A DNA stretch of 14,950 nucleotides from Amoeboradix gromovi. Lineage: Eukaryota > Sanchytriomycota > Sanchytriomycetes > Sanchytriales > Sanchytriaceae. The notes beneath the pieces were generated by a model. It saw nothing but the letters and a program-made list of their open reading frames with translations. It had not been told where the DNA came from and did not search any database. Shown piece by piece: positions 1 through 8,779 of this stretch (positions are counted from its first letter, which is position 1; every line of letters starts with the position of its first letter). The translations under genes were made by a program, and so were the position numbers. Location of the stretch: NCBI GenBank assembly GCA_018985225.1, contig JADGIF010000201.1:1-14950 (forward strand), written 5' to 3'.

Positions 1-189
1 GTGATGTTTTATTTGAAATAAAGATTGGATGAAAGAGTAAGAGAATAGCTGTACAGAATATTTATTCTCCTTTTATACTCTTCAACTCCGCAACTAGCTG
101 AATGTCCACTCGCCTCTTAAATCCATAAAATTAATAAAGCTGAAATAATGTTCCAAGTTGTTAGTCCAGTTTTTATATTTGATGTCCCA
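1..189 (-). mobile_element. Truncated copy (arm A) of a TGGGACA-ended inverted-repeat element
   Basis: Read on the minus strand from 189, this stretch begins TGGGACATCAAATATAAAAA and matches plus-strand 10203-10400 nearly base for base to the window edge. It lacks a 10-bp segment (TTTCTATAAC) that the complete copy carries just after its terminal repeat, and has a few substitutions. It contains a TATAAAAGG box followed by AATAAA-like A/T-rich sequence. The other arm of this copy would lie left of the window. No target-site duplication can be tested. It ends 44 bp beyond the stop codon of the neighbouring gene. Family assignment is open: see the complete copy at 10203-10685. Confidence 0.75.
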
Positions 190-232
190 GTTGTAAACTA
201 GTTACTGCAATCCAGATAAATGCTTTATTTCA

Positions 233-1450
233 TTAATTTATCAAGTTTTTAAAACAACGAGCCAATTCATTTACATCAAACTTTTCATATGCTGACTTAT
301 AATCAGCCACAACCTCACCATGACGATCATTCAAAAATAGTTCCTTCACCTCTGAGTCTATATTTTTATAATTTTGTAGCAGTCCATTGTAAAAGTAATA
401 GCCCATACCCCCTAGTAATTCCACGTTATCAGGAATTTTTAGATGCGATCTCAAATAAAATATTCCGCTGAAATTAAACAAATCAAGGTTGCTAACGCTA
501 TCATCATTAAATATTATGTTCAAATTGTGTGCTAAAATTGTGCTTTCACGTAGTTCTAGGTTTTTGATACTCTGAACACTAGATTCATCTACTGCAGTTC
601 TGATTGTATTGATAAACCACGAAGGGCCATCATTAGCATTCAACTCTCGACGGTCAATTTCAACAACAGATAGCAAATAAATCCAGTCGTCCGCAGTAAT
701 TTTATAATCACCTTGACAAATAACTAAATGCGAATCCTCTGTAATAGGACGAAGTATTCCAGTGCGGTAGTTAGTTGAGCAATATCTATATATTACGAAA
801 GCTCGGATATCTCTATTTATTATGATAGAGCTCATTCTTGGGATGGGAAAGTATCCATCGACTTCGATTCTAAATTCCAACATATTCTGAATATCCTCAA
901 GTGGCAAAGTATTAATGCGGCCATCAATCTCATAGAAAGGGTTATCAAGAGAGTGCAGTCGAATGAACTGATATAAGATGGCGTAGTACCTCAAATCCAA
1001 TGGTTTAGACTCAAGTAAATCACCTTCATAACTCTTCTGATAAAGATCATCATAGTAATTATGAATGAATATTACCTTTCTAAGAAACGAGTTCACAACA
1101 CTCGAAGAAAGCATTTTTGGATTGTCGAGAAATTCAGCCATAAAATGTAGATCTTCAATCTTATCGGCTATTTCTTGGCACTTTGATTTTGGCGTAGAAG
1201 TATATCCTCGTAATACTCTAATTAAACGGGGACGCTTAGATAATAGAGGCAAACTACTTTCAATATATGCGCAATTCAACAATTTGTTGGGACAATTATT
1301 AATATACTCGAAAAATAACTTACGGGATGCTATATCCGCATTACAGTCTACTGTGCTAGTAATGAGTGGTCTGAACACCTTTTCTACACTTTCAACATCC
1401 GGGCATCCTTCAGTCAAACTTGCAAACATTAACGGAAAAATTAGGATCAT
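233..1450 (-). CDS. Unrecognised secreted protein, 405 aa
   Basis: The intact ORF starts at an ATG (1448-1450) and ends in TAA (233-235). The first 15 residues (MILIFPLMFASLTEG) look like a short signal peptide, so the product is probably secreted or enters the secretory pathway. I recognise no catalytic motif or named domain in the rest. It is mixed alpha/beta in character, with several Tyr/Phe-rich stretches (for example RYYAILYQF and GGMGYYFYNG) and a few cysteines in the N-terminal 100 residues. On the minus strand an AATAAA (complement of 224-229) begins a few bases after the stop and would serve as a poly(A) signal. It resembles the 333-aa protein at 8780-9781 only in general style (signal-like start, no known domain); I could not establish homology. 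The length and absence of stops support a real gene; the function is unknown. Confidence 0.72.
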   Translation of the reverse strand: MILIFPLMFASLTEGCPDVESVEKVFRPLITSTVDCNADIASRKLFFEYINNCPNKLLNCAYIESSLPLLSKRPRLIRVLRGYTSTPKSKCQEIADKIEDLHFMAEFLDNPKMLSSSVVNSFLRKVIFIHNYYDDLYQKSYEGDLLESKPLDLRYYAILYQFIRLHSLDNPFYEIDGRINTLPLEDIQNMLEFRIEVDGYFPIPRMSSIIINRDIRAFVIYRYCSTNYRTGILRPITEDSHLVICQGDYKITADDWIYLLSVVEIDRRELNANDGPSWFINTIRTAVDESSVQSIKNLELRESTILAHNLNIIFNDDSVSNLDLFNFSGIFYLRSHLKIPDNVELLGGMGYYFYNGLLQNYKNIDSEVKELFLNDRHGEVVADYKSAYEKFDVNELARCFKNLIN

Positions 1451-2486
1451 GTGTTAGGAGGAGTACAATCATCCGGAAACACGGGACAATATACTAGAAA
1501 CATGAGCAAGCACTTTAACAAAATTATTAGAATTGTTGGTGTCTTTTGGAAATTCTCAATTTTCTCTTAAATCAGTACTTTCAATAAGTTTCACAAGTTT
1601 GTAAGCAGAGAAAATGGAGACCATGAATTTTGAGAGATTTTAAAAGAAAGCAAATAGTCAAAATCAAGCATATGCTATTAAGCACAGCGCATGATTGTAC
1701 ATCGGCTCAAGTAATAGTATTTTGGCAACCTATAATACAATAACTACTGATATTCCTTATACACATCTTAAAATAAACGACTCAGCTTATTTGCAGTCTA
1801 CCTTAACAGATGAGAGATAGCTAGCTAGAAACATTTGGGACCCATTTCAGAAAATATGCGCAATTCTAAGTTGGAACATCCCCTGGAAAAATGTCTCGGC
1901 CCCATAATATGCCATTAAACTTTTTCTCCGTATGAAAATGCACTGGCAATATCTCTTTCAAAATAGCTTGGATAATTAACACTTATCATACTTTGCAATG
2001 TCTCAACCAATAACCATTTTTATATCCTGTCTCGAGGTTTGTAATGTAGCATCTGATAACATAAAGACGCCGAATTCTAGTGTGCTTTCTAGGTGTTTCT
2101 TTTACTTGGGAATGAGGACATTTTATCAAAATGGTTCACATGTTTTTGATACAACTATGAGATGAGAAGCTTAAGTATCAGTTATGAATGCAAAACGTAT
2201 AATACTATCCTTGGCATAAAGACTAAGTTAAAATCCGCTGAAAAATGGGATCTGATAGAGCGCTAAATACTAATAGAGATCCAAGCAGATACTTAAATAC
2301 ACGATGAGAAAATCTAGAAGCTATAACATACTCTTTATAAAATCTTACATTTTACTTGATAACGGATCACTTTCACATGATTCCAGCGCAATGAGCATTT
2401 ACAGACAGGGCCATGTGCACCTTGAGTCTCACATTTCAACACATGTTTGGAATCCTTGTGAAACAAAGGTCCTAAGTCAAAGCATA
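1451..2486. other. Non-coding stretch without a convincing gene
   Basis: This A/T-rich interval separates two divergently transcribed genes and presumably contains both promoters. No ORF of useful length is intact. On the minus strand around 1817-2030 a frame with few stops gives protein-like sequence (about 32 sense codons, a TAA, then about 30 more), which might be a very old coding relic, but it matches nothing I know. A TACTAAT at 2268-2274 resembles a branch point, but the downstream gene needs no intron. The part from 2304 is open in frame with the GT90 gene and could instead be its N-terminal extension. Confidence 0.5.
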
Positions 2487-4244
2487 ATGAACTCTGCTCT
2501 AAGGTCTGTGTGTATCTTCGCGATATACCTAATAAGTTTAAACATACACGATACAGAGTTTCCTAAATTTCCGGCAAAAAGGATTATTTTTGTTGACTAT
2601 GCTAAATTAAAAATGCTGAGAAATCTTAAAAGCCCCATAAAAGACAAGCACTGCACATATCCGTTTAAAAACTTTTTAACAGACCTCGATAAACAGTTGT
2701 TCATCCAGTGTATCACTCGTACAGCAAAAATGGATGTTCCGGATGCCAGTACACTGGAGGATGCTCTGTACTTTTACAAAAAACGCTATGGTACAACCCC
2801 ATTGCACTTTAATACCTGGTATAAGTTTGCGAGTGAGAGAAATTGTAGAATCAACCGATATGATCAACTTAACGAGCAATTGAGTCAATTTAAAAAGAAG
2901 CCAAATGACTATAGACGCATTCTTAGCTTGCTACCCGAGTTTTTTGGGAATGACCAGTTAACCAGTGTAGATGTTAAAAATGGGGTAGCAAGTGTTGTTC
3001 TGAACAACAAAAGAGCAAGCGCTTATCTCCCGATTTTTGAACGTTTGCAGAAAATGATACCCGATATGAACTTCCTTATAAATACCCATGCTCAGCCAGT
3101 AGTCATCGGAAACTCATATTATCAAAAAAGCAATGCTCTGGTCAAATTTAATCAAAACTACGACGAGTTTGGCAGTGTAACTCTATTTAACAAGAGCCAA
3201 TACAGTGAGAGTTCTTCAAACGTGAATCTGTTCTCGCTTCTAGATAAAAATTGTAAAGTTAACACCTACAGATCATCACTAGAACAGGGTTACGGATTAT
3301 TTATTAATGCACCAACAGAGTACCAAACATTGACGACTGCCCCTATTTTATCCTGGGGCGGCTATCCGGGATGTAGTAATGATATACTGATACCCTCAGT
3401 TTTTCATTACGATTTTCAAAAGAGGATGCGAATGACCTATCACTACCCTAGTTGGGGTAGCAAATACCAAAGGCTGATATGGCGAGGTACAACATCTGGG
3501 ACACCCTTCCCAGACCCACTTAATATGCAGTTCAAACCAGATCATATTTGTACTTCTCATGACGAATGCGGCACAAATCAGACAGAGATTACAAAACCGG
3601 AGGAATACGGCCACCGGGCGTGGTTCTATTCACATAGACAGCGAGCTGTTACCATCAGTGACACATACGACGACATGTTGGATTTGCAATTTGTCTCGGG
3701 AGTGGAAATGAGTGAGGAAGCGTACGATGAAATATTTAAATTCAACACCAAATCAAATGATATGGCATTTTCTTTGTTTTTTAACAGTAAGTTTATATTA
3801 GATATAGATGGTAATGGGTATAGTAGCAGGTTCCTGCACCTGTTAAAAGGCAACTCACTTATATTTAGTGCCCACTATGCGTTAGACTGGTTTTCCGATA
3901 TTGCTATACCATTCTACCATTTTATACCAGTTAATATGGGGTTTGATAAAATAGATTATCATGCACTGCCGGTTAAACTAAGGAAACAATTGATAGAAAA
4001 AAGAGTTGAGAATCCAAAGTTCGAGTTTAAAAGAAAGGATGAGAATGATGTGTACAACTCCCCTCTTGGATACAATGATTTGGCGCCCAAGGTTCTTTAC
4101 TATCAGAATAACCTGGACCTATCTGAGCAGTTGGCGCTGAATGGTCAAGCTTTTGCAAATAAGTATTTGAGAAATGAAGACATGGATTGCTACATCTTTA
4201 GGGCAGTTATTGAACTGCACGACATACTTGAAAATGAGACGTAA
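2487..4244 (+). CDS. CAP10/GT90-family glycosyltransferase, type II membrane protein
   Basis: GT90 (CAP10-like) enzymes transfer xylose or other sugars to glycans, usually in the Golgi. The C-terminal half carries the family pattern: the stretch WGSKYQRLIWRGTTSGTPF, then a HRQRAV segment, then SSRFLHLLKGNSLIFS followed by W...IPFYHFIPVN, corresponding to the conserved sugar-nucleotide-binding Arg/Phe-rich region and the 'h-Y/F-h-PV' strand. The frame is open from 2304 (646 aa), but I prefer the ATG at 2487 (585 aa): its product begins MNSALRS and runs directly into a hydrophobic segment (about residues 8-20), giving a normal signal anchor, whereas the upstream 61 residues are polar and unlike a glycosyltransferase N-terminus. 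ATG at 2391 is an intermediate option. AATAAA at 4248-4253 follows the TAA. Donor and acceptor cannot be read from sequence. Family is fairly sure; start less so. Confidence 0.85.
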   Translation: MNSALRSVCIFAIYLISLNIHDTEFPKFPAKRIIFVDYAKLKMLRNLKSPIKDKHCTYPFKNFLTDLDKQLFIQCITRTAKMDVPDASTLEDALYFYKKRYGTTPLHFNTWYKFASERNCRINRYDQLNEQLSQFKKKPNDYRRILSLLPEFFGNDQLTSVDVKNGVASVVLNNKRASAYLPIFERLQKMIPDMNFLINTHAQPVVIGNSYYQKSNALVKFNQNYDEFGSVTLFNKSQYSESSSNVNLFSLLDKNCKVNTYRSSLEQGYGLFINAPTEYQTLTTAPILSWGGYPGCSNDILIPSVFHYDFQKRMRMTYHYPSWGSKYQRLIWRGTTSGTPFPDPLNMQFKPDHICTSHDECGTNQTEITKPEEYGHRAWFYSHRQRAVTISDTYDDMLDLQFVSGVEMSEEAYDEIFKFNTKSNDMAFSLFFNSKFILDIDGNGYSSRFLHLLKGNSLIFSAHYALDWFSDIAIPFYHFIPVNMGFDKIDYHALPVKLRKQLIEKRVENPKFEFKRKDENDVYNSPLGYNDLAPKVLYYQNNLDLSEQLALNGQAFANKYLRNEDMDCYIFRAVIELHDILENET

Positions 4245-4309
4245 AATAATAAAAGGTCTTGCTTTTAAATTGTCACCTTAGCGTTATTTAGCAATTATTC
4301 ACTTTTTCA

Positions 4310-4690
4310 TTAATTGCTTAAATCTTTGTAAATATCGTTCTCTGTCTACTTCGAAATGACCATCTAATGTGCTCTAATATCTTCGGTGTCAGCGTACTCC
4401 TTGGACAAATCACTGGCTTAAATTTTAACATTACCTTTTTGTTTATTGATGAAACTCTCACATACTGGATGGTCTTTCAAGGAAGATAAAGGATACTAGA
4501 CAACTCGTGATTGTCTTACTAATAAAGGTATCATTTCACCAGCGTTGAAATACATCCTATGATTTTTAATTGAGTGCATTCTGCATCCCTTGTTGCGCCT
4601 TTTAGATTTGAGATATTCAGCTTGTATTGATTTGGAGACATCTATCAATATGGAAAGAACGAAATCTAGTACTTGTGCAACTGGAAAAGT
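4310..4690 (-). pseudogene. Decayed coding frame with several in-frame stops
   Basis: Read on the minus strand from 4690, one frame gives about 64 sense codons, then continues in the same frame through stops at about 4498-4496 (TAG), 4420-4418 (TAA), 4366-4364 (TAG) and 4348-4346 (TAG) to a TAA at 4312-4310. Between the stops the translation stays protein-like, e.g. SLKDHPVCESFINKQKGN and SDLSKEYADTEDIRAH, with no compositional break. This is what an old inactivated gene or transposon ORF looks like. A basic stretch (KSKRRNKGCR) sits near the N-terminal end. I do not recognise the family. It lies downstream of the small cupin-like ORF on the same strand and could have belonged with it. No start codon is evident because a TAA precedes the frame at 4693-4691. 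Confidence 0.45.
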
Positions 4691-4935
4691 TTAAAAAGGA
4701 AAGCTGTTCGAGTGACAATATTCGTGTAATCACAATATACAATTTATTTAGTTAAAACCGATAACTACTTGAGTTCCATTACTGCTAATCCTTTACTTAT
4801 CCGCAAACAGAAGACTTTTCACATCAATACCTAATGTAGATAATTGAATATAAATCAGGTGCTGTAATAACTCAATATGTACTCCCAATGTAACATATCC
4901 AAAGCGATAAAATTCCAGGTATATTCAAAGGATGC

Positions 4936-5193
4936 TCACTCTTCAAATGGAAATGCAGTAGCTACAGATGCATCTATTTCCAGTTTTTCATCAAAAAGAG
5001 GAATATAGTGGATCACACAGGACTCCGCCTGAATATAAACCCTATGGAACTGAGGAACAGCCACTGAAGACCCTTCATGCAATTCATGGCGAGTGTCATC
5101 GAATACCACATTTAGTATTCCCAATTCTACATAAATTATTGAATCCACTTTAGCTACCCAATAATGCTCATAATTCGTAATGGATAGCTTCAT
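4936..5193 (-). CDS. Small cupin-like protein, 85 aa (possibly a gene fragment)
   Basis: The frame starts at the first ATG (5193) and ends in TGA at 4936. The translation has a cupin-like second half: G-I-L-N-V-V-F-D-D, then ELHEGSSVAVP and a following H, resembling the 'G-x-L-x-V ... L-x-x-G-x-x-x-x-V/I-P ... H' strand pattern of single-domain cupins. The family usually has about 100-130 residues in this fold, so 85 aa is short and the usual metal-binding HxH...E motif is not clear. The frame is open about 48 nt further upstream but without an ATG. It is divergent from the GT32 gene, whose ATG is 153 bp away. Because the adjacent stretch is a decayed frame, this may be a remnant of a larger gene. 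Confidence 0.42.
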   Translation of the reverse strand: MKLSITNYEHYWVAKVDSIIYVELGILNVVFDDTRHELHEGSSVAVPQFHRVYIQAESCVIHYIPLFDEKLEIDASVATAFPFEE

Positions 5194-5346
5194 GGGTTTT
5201 AAAAAATAAATTACATTGTCAAACAAATAATTTATTCCGTTTTAAACAGGTGCAATAGAGACAATCCTTTGTCAAAGCCGCAGTAATCTGAAATACACAG
5301 TTTAAGTGATCTGTGCAAGTCCAACAAAAAGGAAGATCAACTCCGT

Positions 5347-6498
5347 ATGTTACAGCATTCAAATGGAAATCAAAAATCAGTCATAAATGACAGGTTAATA
5401 CTGTTTATAGTCTTGCTGTTAACCATATCACTATACTCAACCTTGGTTAGACCAGAAAATTTCACAGCACCGGATTTAACCCAGATTTCTCAATTTGACG
5501 ATTTGTATGTTAAAATGATTCATGAGACATCTAATGCACAAATATTAAAGCAGGAGGATCTTGAAGAGGACAAAGCAGACATGGAGCAAGCAAAAGGTGA
5601 AGATTCAAGCTGCGATGATCTGATTTGTAGAGCATCCGGTGGAAATTGTAAAAATGGAAATTGTGAAAATGACGGTGCGGCGGAACTAGATGTCGACCAA
5701 TTCAGCGTACCAAAACCACTCAAGAAATACAACTGGGAGAATGAAAACATAACCAATGCGATGCTCTTGAACCACACTGATAGTCAAATCCCGTTTATTT
5801 TTCATCGTTCATGGAAGAGCAGCAAGATTCCTGATCAACCTTATCCTTATTGGAGAAATGTTAAAAATTGCGATAAAACCCACCAAAATTGGGTGTCTGT
5901 TCTATGGACTGATGAGGATAACCTTGAGCTAGTAAGAAGAGACTATCCAGAGTACTTGTACATCTATCAGCGACTACAGAAAAGCATAGAAAGAGCGGAC
6001 TTTGCAAGGTATCTCTATCTTCATCGTTATGGTGGACTATACGTTGATCTGGATGTCGATTGTATTAAAAACAGTGAGGAATTGATAAAAGACAAAAAAG
6101 TGGTACTTGGTAAAATGGGCGAAGATTTTCCACATAATATTCCTAATGCAATCATGTACTCTGTAAAGGGCCATAAGTTCTGGCTCTTTGTAATTAATAT
6201 GATCACCGTTAAAATGCACCAGAATGCGGGGACTGAAGCCACTACTGGGCCTGCAATGCTCAAAGATTCGTATGAGCTGCTTCGAAAAGTAACTCCTTTT
6301 GATAATGAAATACACGTCACTGAGCCTGGTATACTGTATGGCGTAGATTGGCGATTGAGAGATGAAAAGTATCCTGAGTGCGGTTCTGCTCATACTTCGG
6401 CTGATTACGATAAATGTAAATTAAACTTTCCTAATGCATATCTAGTGACTTACTGGGCTCATCAGTGGGAAGATACTTCTAAAATGAGCAATACCTAA
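5347..6498 (+). CDS. OCH1-like GT32 glycosyltransferase, type II membrane protein
   Basis: GT32 enzymes are Golgi alpha-mannosyl/hexosyltransferases that use a DXD motif to hold a metal-bound sugar nucleotide. The 383-aa product has a short cytosolic N-terminus, a transmembrane anchor at about residues 17-34 (rich in I/L/V), an acidic stem (about 40-145) with a cysteine cluster at 89-106, and then the catalytic domain: IPFIFHRSWKS (148-158) near its start, ERADFARYLYLHRYGGLYVD (215-234) and the DLDVD metal site at 234-238. These are textbook GT32 signatures. Length is normal for OCH1-like or inositolphosphoceramide-mannosyltransferase-like members; which one cannot be told here. The stop overlaps an AATAAA (6497-6502), and the 3' end converges on the Mpe1-like gene with only 20 bp between stops. 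The GT90 gene lies 1.1 kb upstream on the same strand. Confidence 0.9.
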   Translation: MLQHSNGNQKSVINDRLILFIVLLLTISLYSTLVRPENFTAPDLTQISQFDDLYVKMIHETSNAQILKQEDLEEDKADMEQAKGEDSSCDDLICRASGGNCKNGNCENDGAAELDVDQFSVPKPLKKYNWENENITNAMLLNHTDSQIPFIFHRSWKSSKIPDQPYPYWRNVKNCDKTHQNWVSVLWTDEDNLELVRRDYPEYLYIYQRLQKSIERADFARYLYLHRYGGLYVDLDVDCIKNSEELIKDKKVVLGKMGEDFPHNIPNAIMYSVKGHKFWLFVINMITVKMHQNAGTEATTGPAMLKDSYELLRKVTPFDNEIHVTEPGILYGVDWRLRDEKYPECGSAHTSADYDKCKLNFPNAYLVTYWAHQWEDTSKMSNT

Positions 6499-6518
6499 TA
6501 AAAATTATTTTACTTCTT
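6497..6518. terminator. Shared 3' region of two convergent genes
   Basis: The stop codons of the GT32 gene (+) and the Mpe1-like gene (-) are separated by 20 bp. AATAAA at 6497-6502 overlaps the plus-strand TAA. The spacer is almost purely A/T on both strands. Transcripts must therefore overlap at their 3' ends unless cleavage occurs within a few bases of each stop, so antisense overlap is expected. The role as a poly(A) signal is inferred from the motif only. Confidence 0.4.
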
Positions 6519-7670
6519 TTAATATCGTTTGCGTTGTTGATACTGAGGTCTTGGGCTCGACCCCTGTCTATGTTGCTGTTGAGATCTTTGCTGCGATTGC
6601 GCTTGCGGGACTTCCTGCTGTTTACCTCTTGCGACAGGATTCAAAACATCGTCAGTTGTCTTCACCATTCTTTTCAATTTGTTCATAATTGCTTTGCGTA
6701 TATCTGAATTAGCTTTGCATTGGTCTAGTCTCAATGATTTGTTACATTTAGGACAATCTAGTTTAGCTTGTTCAATGGCCTCGTTTAAGCAGACTTCACA
6801 CGCTGTGTGCGTACATGGCAGTTTCATGCAGTTGCGTGCAACCAGGAGGCAATAAACGCACTTCCATGTTGGTGGGGTCTTTTCAGTTGACAGTTTGGCA
6901 TACAGTTGATCTGTAGAGACGGTACCACCCTGTAGGTTCTGTAAGGCTGATTCGTCAGTAATCACTTGAACAACGGAACCATCTCCTGTCACCATTAATT
7001 CACCACGGTCGCCCTCCAGATTCTGTATACCGTTCACTGGCACTTTATCAATAATATTTAGCATGGATTTGGGGATCCCAGTGGCACGAGAAACACGCTT
7101 AACAACTTGGCCTTCATCCTGGACATTTGGGCAATCATAGATCCAATGATTTTTTAAACCACATTTGTAGCATACATAATTGGGTGGAGGTAGCTCGCCT
7201 TTAGGCCTTTTTATTTGCTGTTGCTGCTGGGCAGGTCTCTTCAAGTCTTCATTATTAAACATCAATGCAATCTTTTCATCCTCTGTAAGTTCCTTTTTTT
7301 CTTCCTTTTCTTGATTCAAACCTGGTATTGTAAGTAAAAGAGATTCTAACTGATTAGTGGTTACAGTAGTACCAGGTATATAACCGCTAGTAGACTGGAC
7401 AGGCTGCAAAGATTGCTGAACATTAACTTTTTGTTTATTTGATATTGGGACACGTTTAAGTAGTACCTTGGCATTTCGCGGTACTTTATCTAGCTCAGAG
7501 TATGTCTCATCTTGTTCGTTGCAAACAATTAAATCGAAGTCTGTTAAAAATCCCTTCAAGTGCATTTTAGTAGCAATCTCTTGTTTTAGTGTACTGATGT
7601 CTATAGACAATCCGTCGCAGGCTATTTTGTTGTACGATTTTGCACTAATAAACTTGTAAAAAACCGACAT
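6519..7670 (-). CDS. MPE1: Mpe1/RBBP6-type cleavage and polyadenylation factor subunit
   Basis: This is a 383-aa member of the Mpe1/RBBP6 family, which in yeast is a subunit of the nuclear cleavage and polyadenylation factor and helps the endonuclease and poly(A) site recognition. Domains are in the diagnostic order: an N-terminal DWNN ubiquitin-like domain (residues 1-75, starting MSVFYKFISAKSYN and ending KVLLKRVP), a CCHC zinc knuckle (C167, C170, H175, C180), the GIPKSMLNIID segment that follows the knuckle in the family, and a RING/U-box-like finger (C271, C274, C286, H288, C291, C294, C306, C309). The C-terminal 35 residues are Gln/Arg-rich and disordered. A Gln run lies at 148-152. Length is a little below the yeast protein. 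Start is the ATG at 7670, immediately followed by DWNN strand 1. It should be an essential housekeeping gene. Confidence 0.93.
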   Translation of the reverse strand: MSVFYKFISAKSYNKIACDGLSIDISTLKQEIATKMHLKGFLTDFDLIVCNEQDETYSELDKVPRNAKVLLKRVPISNKQKVNVQQSLQPVQSTSGYIPGTTVTTNQLESLLLTIPGLNQEKEEKKELTEDEKIALMFNNEDLKRPAQQQQQIKRPKGELPPPNYVCYKCGLKNHWIYDCPNVQDEGQVVKRVSRATGIPKSMLNIIDKVPVNGIQNLEGDRGELMVTGDGSVVQVITDESALQNLQGGTVSTDQLYAKLSTEKTPPTWKCVYCLLVARNCMKLPCTHTACEVCLNEAIEQAKLDCPKCNKSLRLDQCKANSDIRKAIMNKLKRMVKTTDDVLNPVARGKQQEVPQAQSQQRSQQQHRQGSSPRPQYQQRKRY

Positions 7671-7771
7671 ATAACTTTCTAGAAGGAGGTTTTAAAAATA
7701 CGCGATGAATGCCAATCCAAATAAAAAGAAATAGAAGCACACAAGTGCTTCATAATGACTCTTTATGTTAG

Positions 7772-8679
7772 TTATAATGGTGTTTTACTGTTTTTGTACT
7801 TTAAATCGCGTTTCACTTGTTCAATATAATTTTTGATCATATCCCACTTTATATCAGTATATCTTCCTGCGAATTTAGTCTCAAACGCAGATAATACATC
7901 ACTTGAAGGTTCTGACAGAATCATATCATTCAAGGCAGCAAGTGCAAAATACGCACCTTTGTCCTGTTCAGAAAGCAATTTATAGTCGTAAACACCCCCT
8001 CCAAGGGAGTCGTCTTGCAGCTGCGATTCGAAAAATGCTCTAGTAGTGTTCTTGTCTTTAATTGCCAAGCAGAAAGCTATAGAAACACCATATTCTTCTT
8101 AATCATAAATGTAGTAAGTTTTCTCAGTGTCAGGACTACAACGGGAACTAAAGACTGCCACTCTTGTAAAGTTGATAATACTTTTTGAAATATTCCGCGG
8201 ATAAGTGCTTACTCGATTCATATAAAAACACAATCTGAAATCCACTTTTGGATTGAGATCTATGGCATTTATGATCCCATATAAACATTCGCCTTCCTGT
8301 TTTATTTGAAAAAACCAGCTATTGCAATATATAGCTTTCACTTTGTGGAGAAAAGTGATTGCATTGCTTGAACAACAAGCTCTGCCACTTCCTTGTAACC
8401 CAAGTTGCCCCCTTCAATTTGGTTCTTCACTAATTCATTATAACCTTGAGCACTATCACTTAATGAGATCCCATAAAATATATCGCTAATTGGCATAGAA
8501 TTCTTGTATTTTTCGAATACCCAAGAAAGATCTCTAAAATCATATTCTGGTGTAAGTAGTGCCTGTGTTGGCACCCTTGAACATTTTTTTGCTTCCGACC
8601 CTCGGTACAGAAAAAATTCATCCAGTTGAATAGGACGAAGGACCAAGTTGATAGAAAAAATAATATTCGAAATATTTGC
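7772..8679 (-). pseudogene. Broken gene of unknown family: frameshift, in-frame stop, no start codon
   Basis: Three stretches of protein-like sequence lie end to end on the minus strand. The first is open from 8679 to a TGA at 8340-8338 and has no ATG until about residue 60. The second continues in another frame from about 8341 to a TAA at 8101-8099. The third is in the same frame as the second, from 8098 to the TAA at 7774-7772. Read through the TAA, the sequence continues smoothly (KTYYIYD, stop, EEYGVSIAFC). A single frame change near 8340 and one nonsense codon therefore separate about 300 residues of otherwise continuous coding. A 23-nt segment on the minus strand beginning GTGAAAG and ending AATAG (8340-8318) would restore frame if removed, but is too short for an ordinary fungal intron. 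I do not recognise the family. It lies 100 bp downstream of the 333-aa gene on the same strand. A sequencing error could account for one defect, hardly for all. Confidence 0.6.
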
Positions 8680-8779
8680 CTAATTTCAGGTGTTAAAACT
8701 AAGTGATGTATTTTATAGTAGATGTCTCAAAGATATTGCAACTAATTAGATCTTAAATGAATCAGCATTGCTTTGTTAA

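Noticed and set aside
1817-2030. Pseudogene in the minus-strand frame with few stops
   Set aside because: About 60 sense codons in A/T-rich sequence with interruptions and no recognisable motif; not enough to call.
6027-6393. Minus-strand ORFs of 97 and 118 aa within the GT32 gene
   Set aside because: They lie wholly opposite the catalytic domain, which has clear motifs.
8099-8101. Reassigned stop codon (TAA read as an amino acid)
   Set aside because: The read-through sequence is smooth, but other genes in the window end in TAA, TAG and TGA without read-through, and this gene also has a frameshift and lacks a start, so a pseudogene is simpler.
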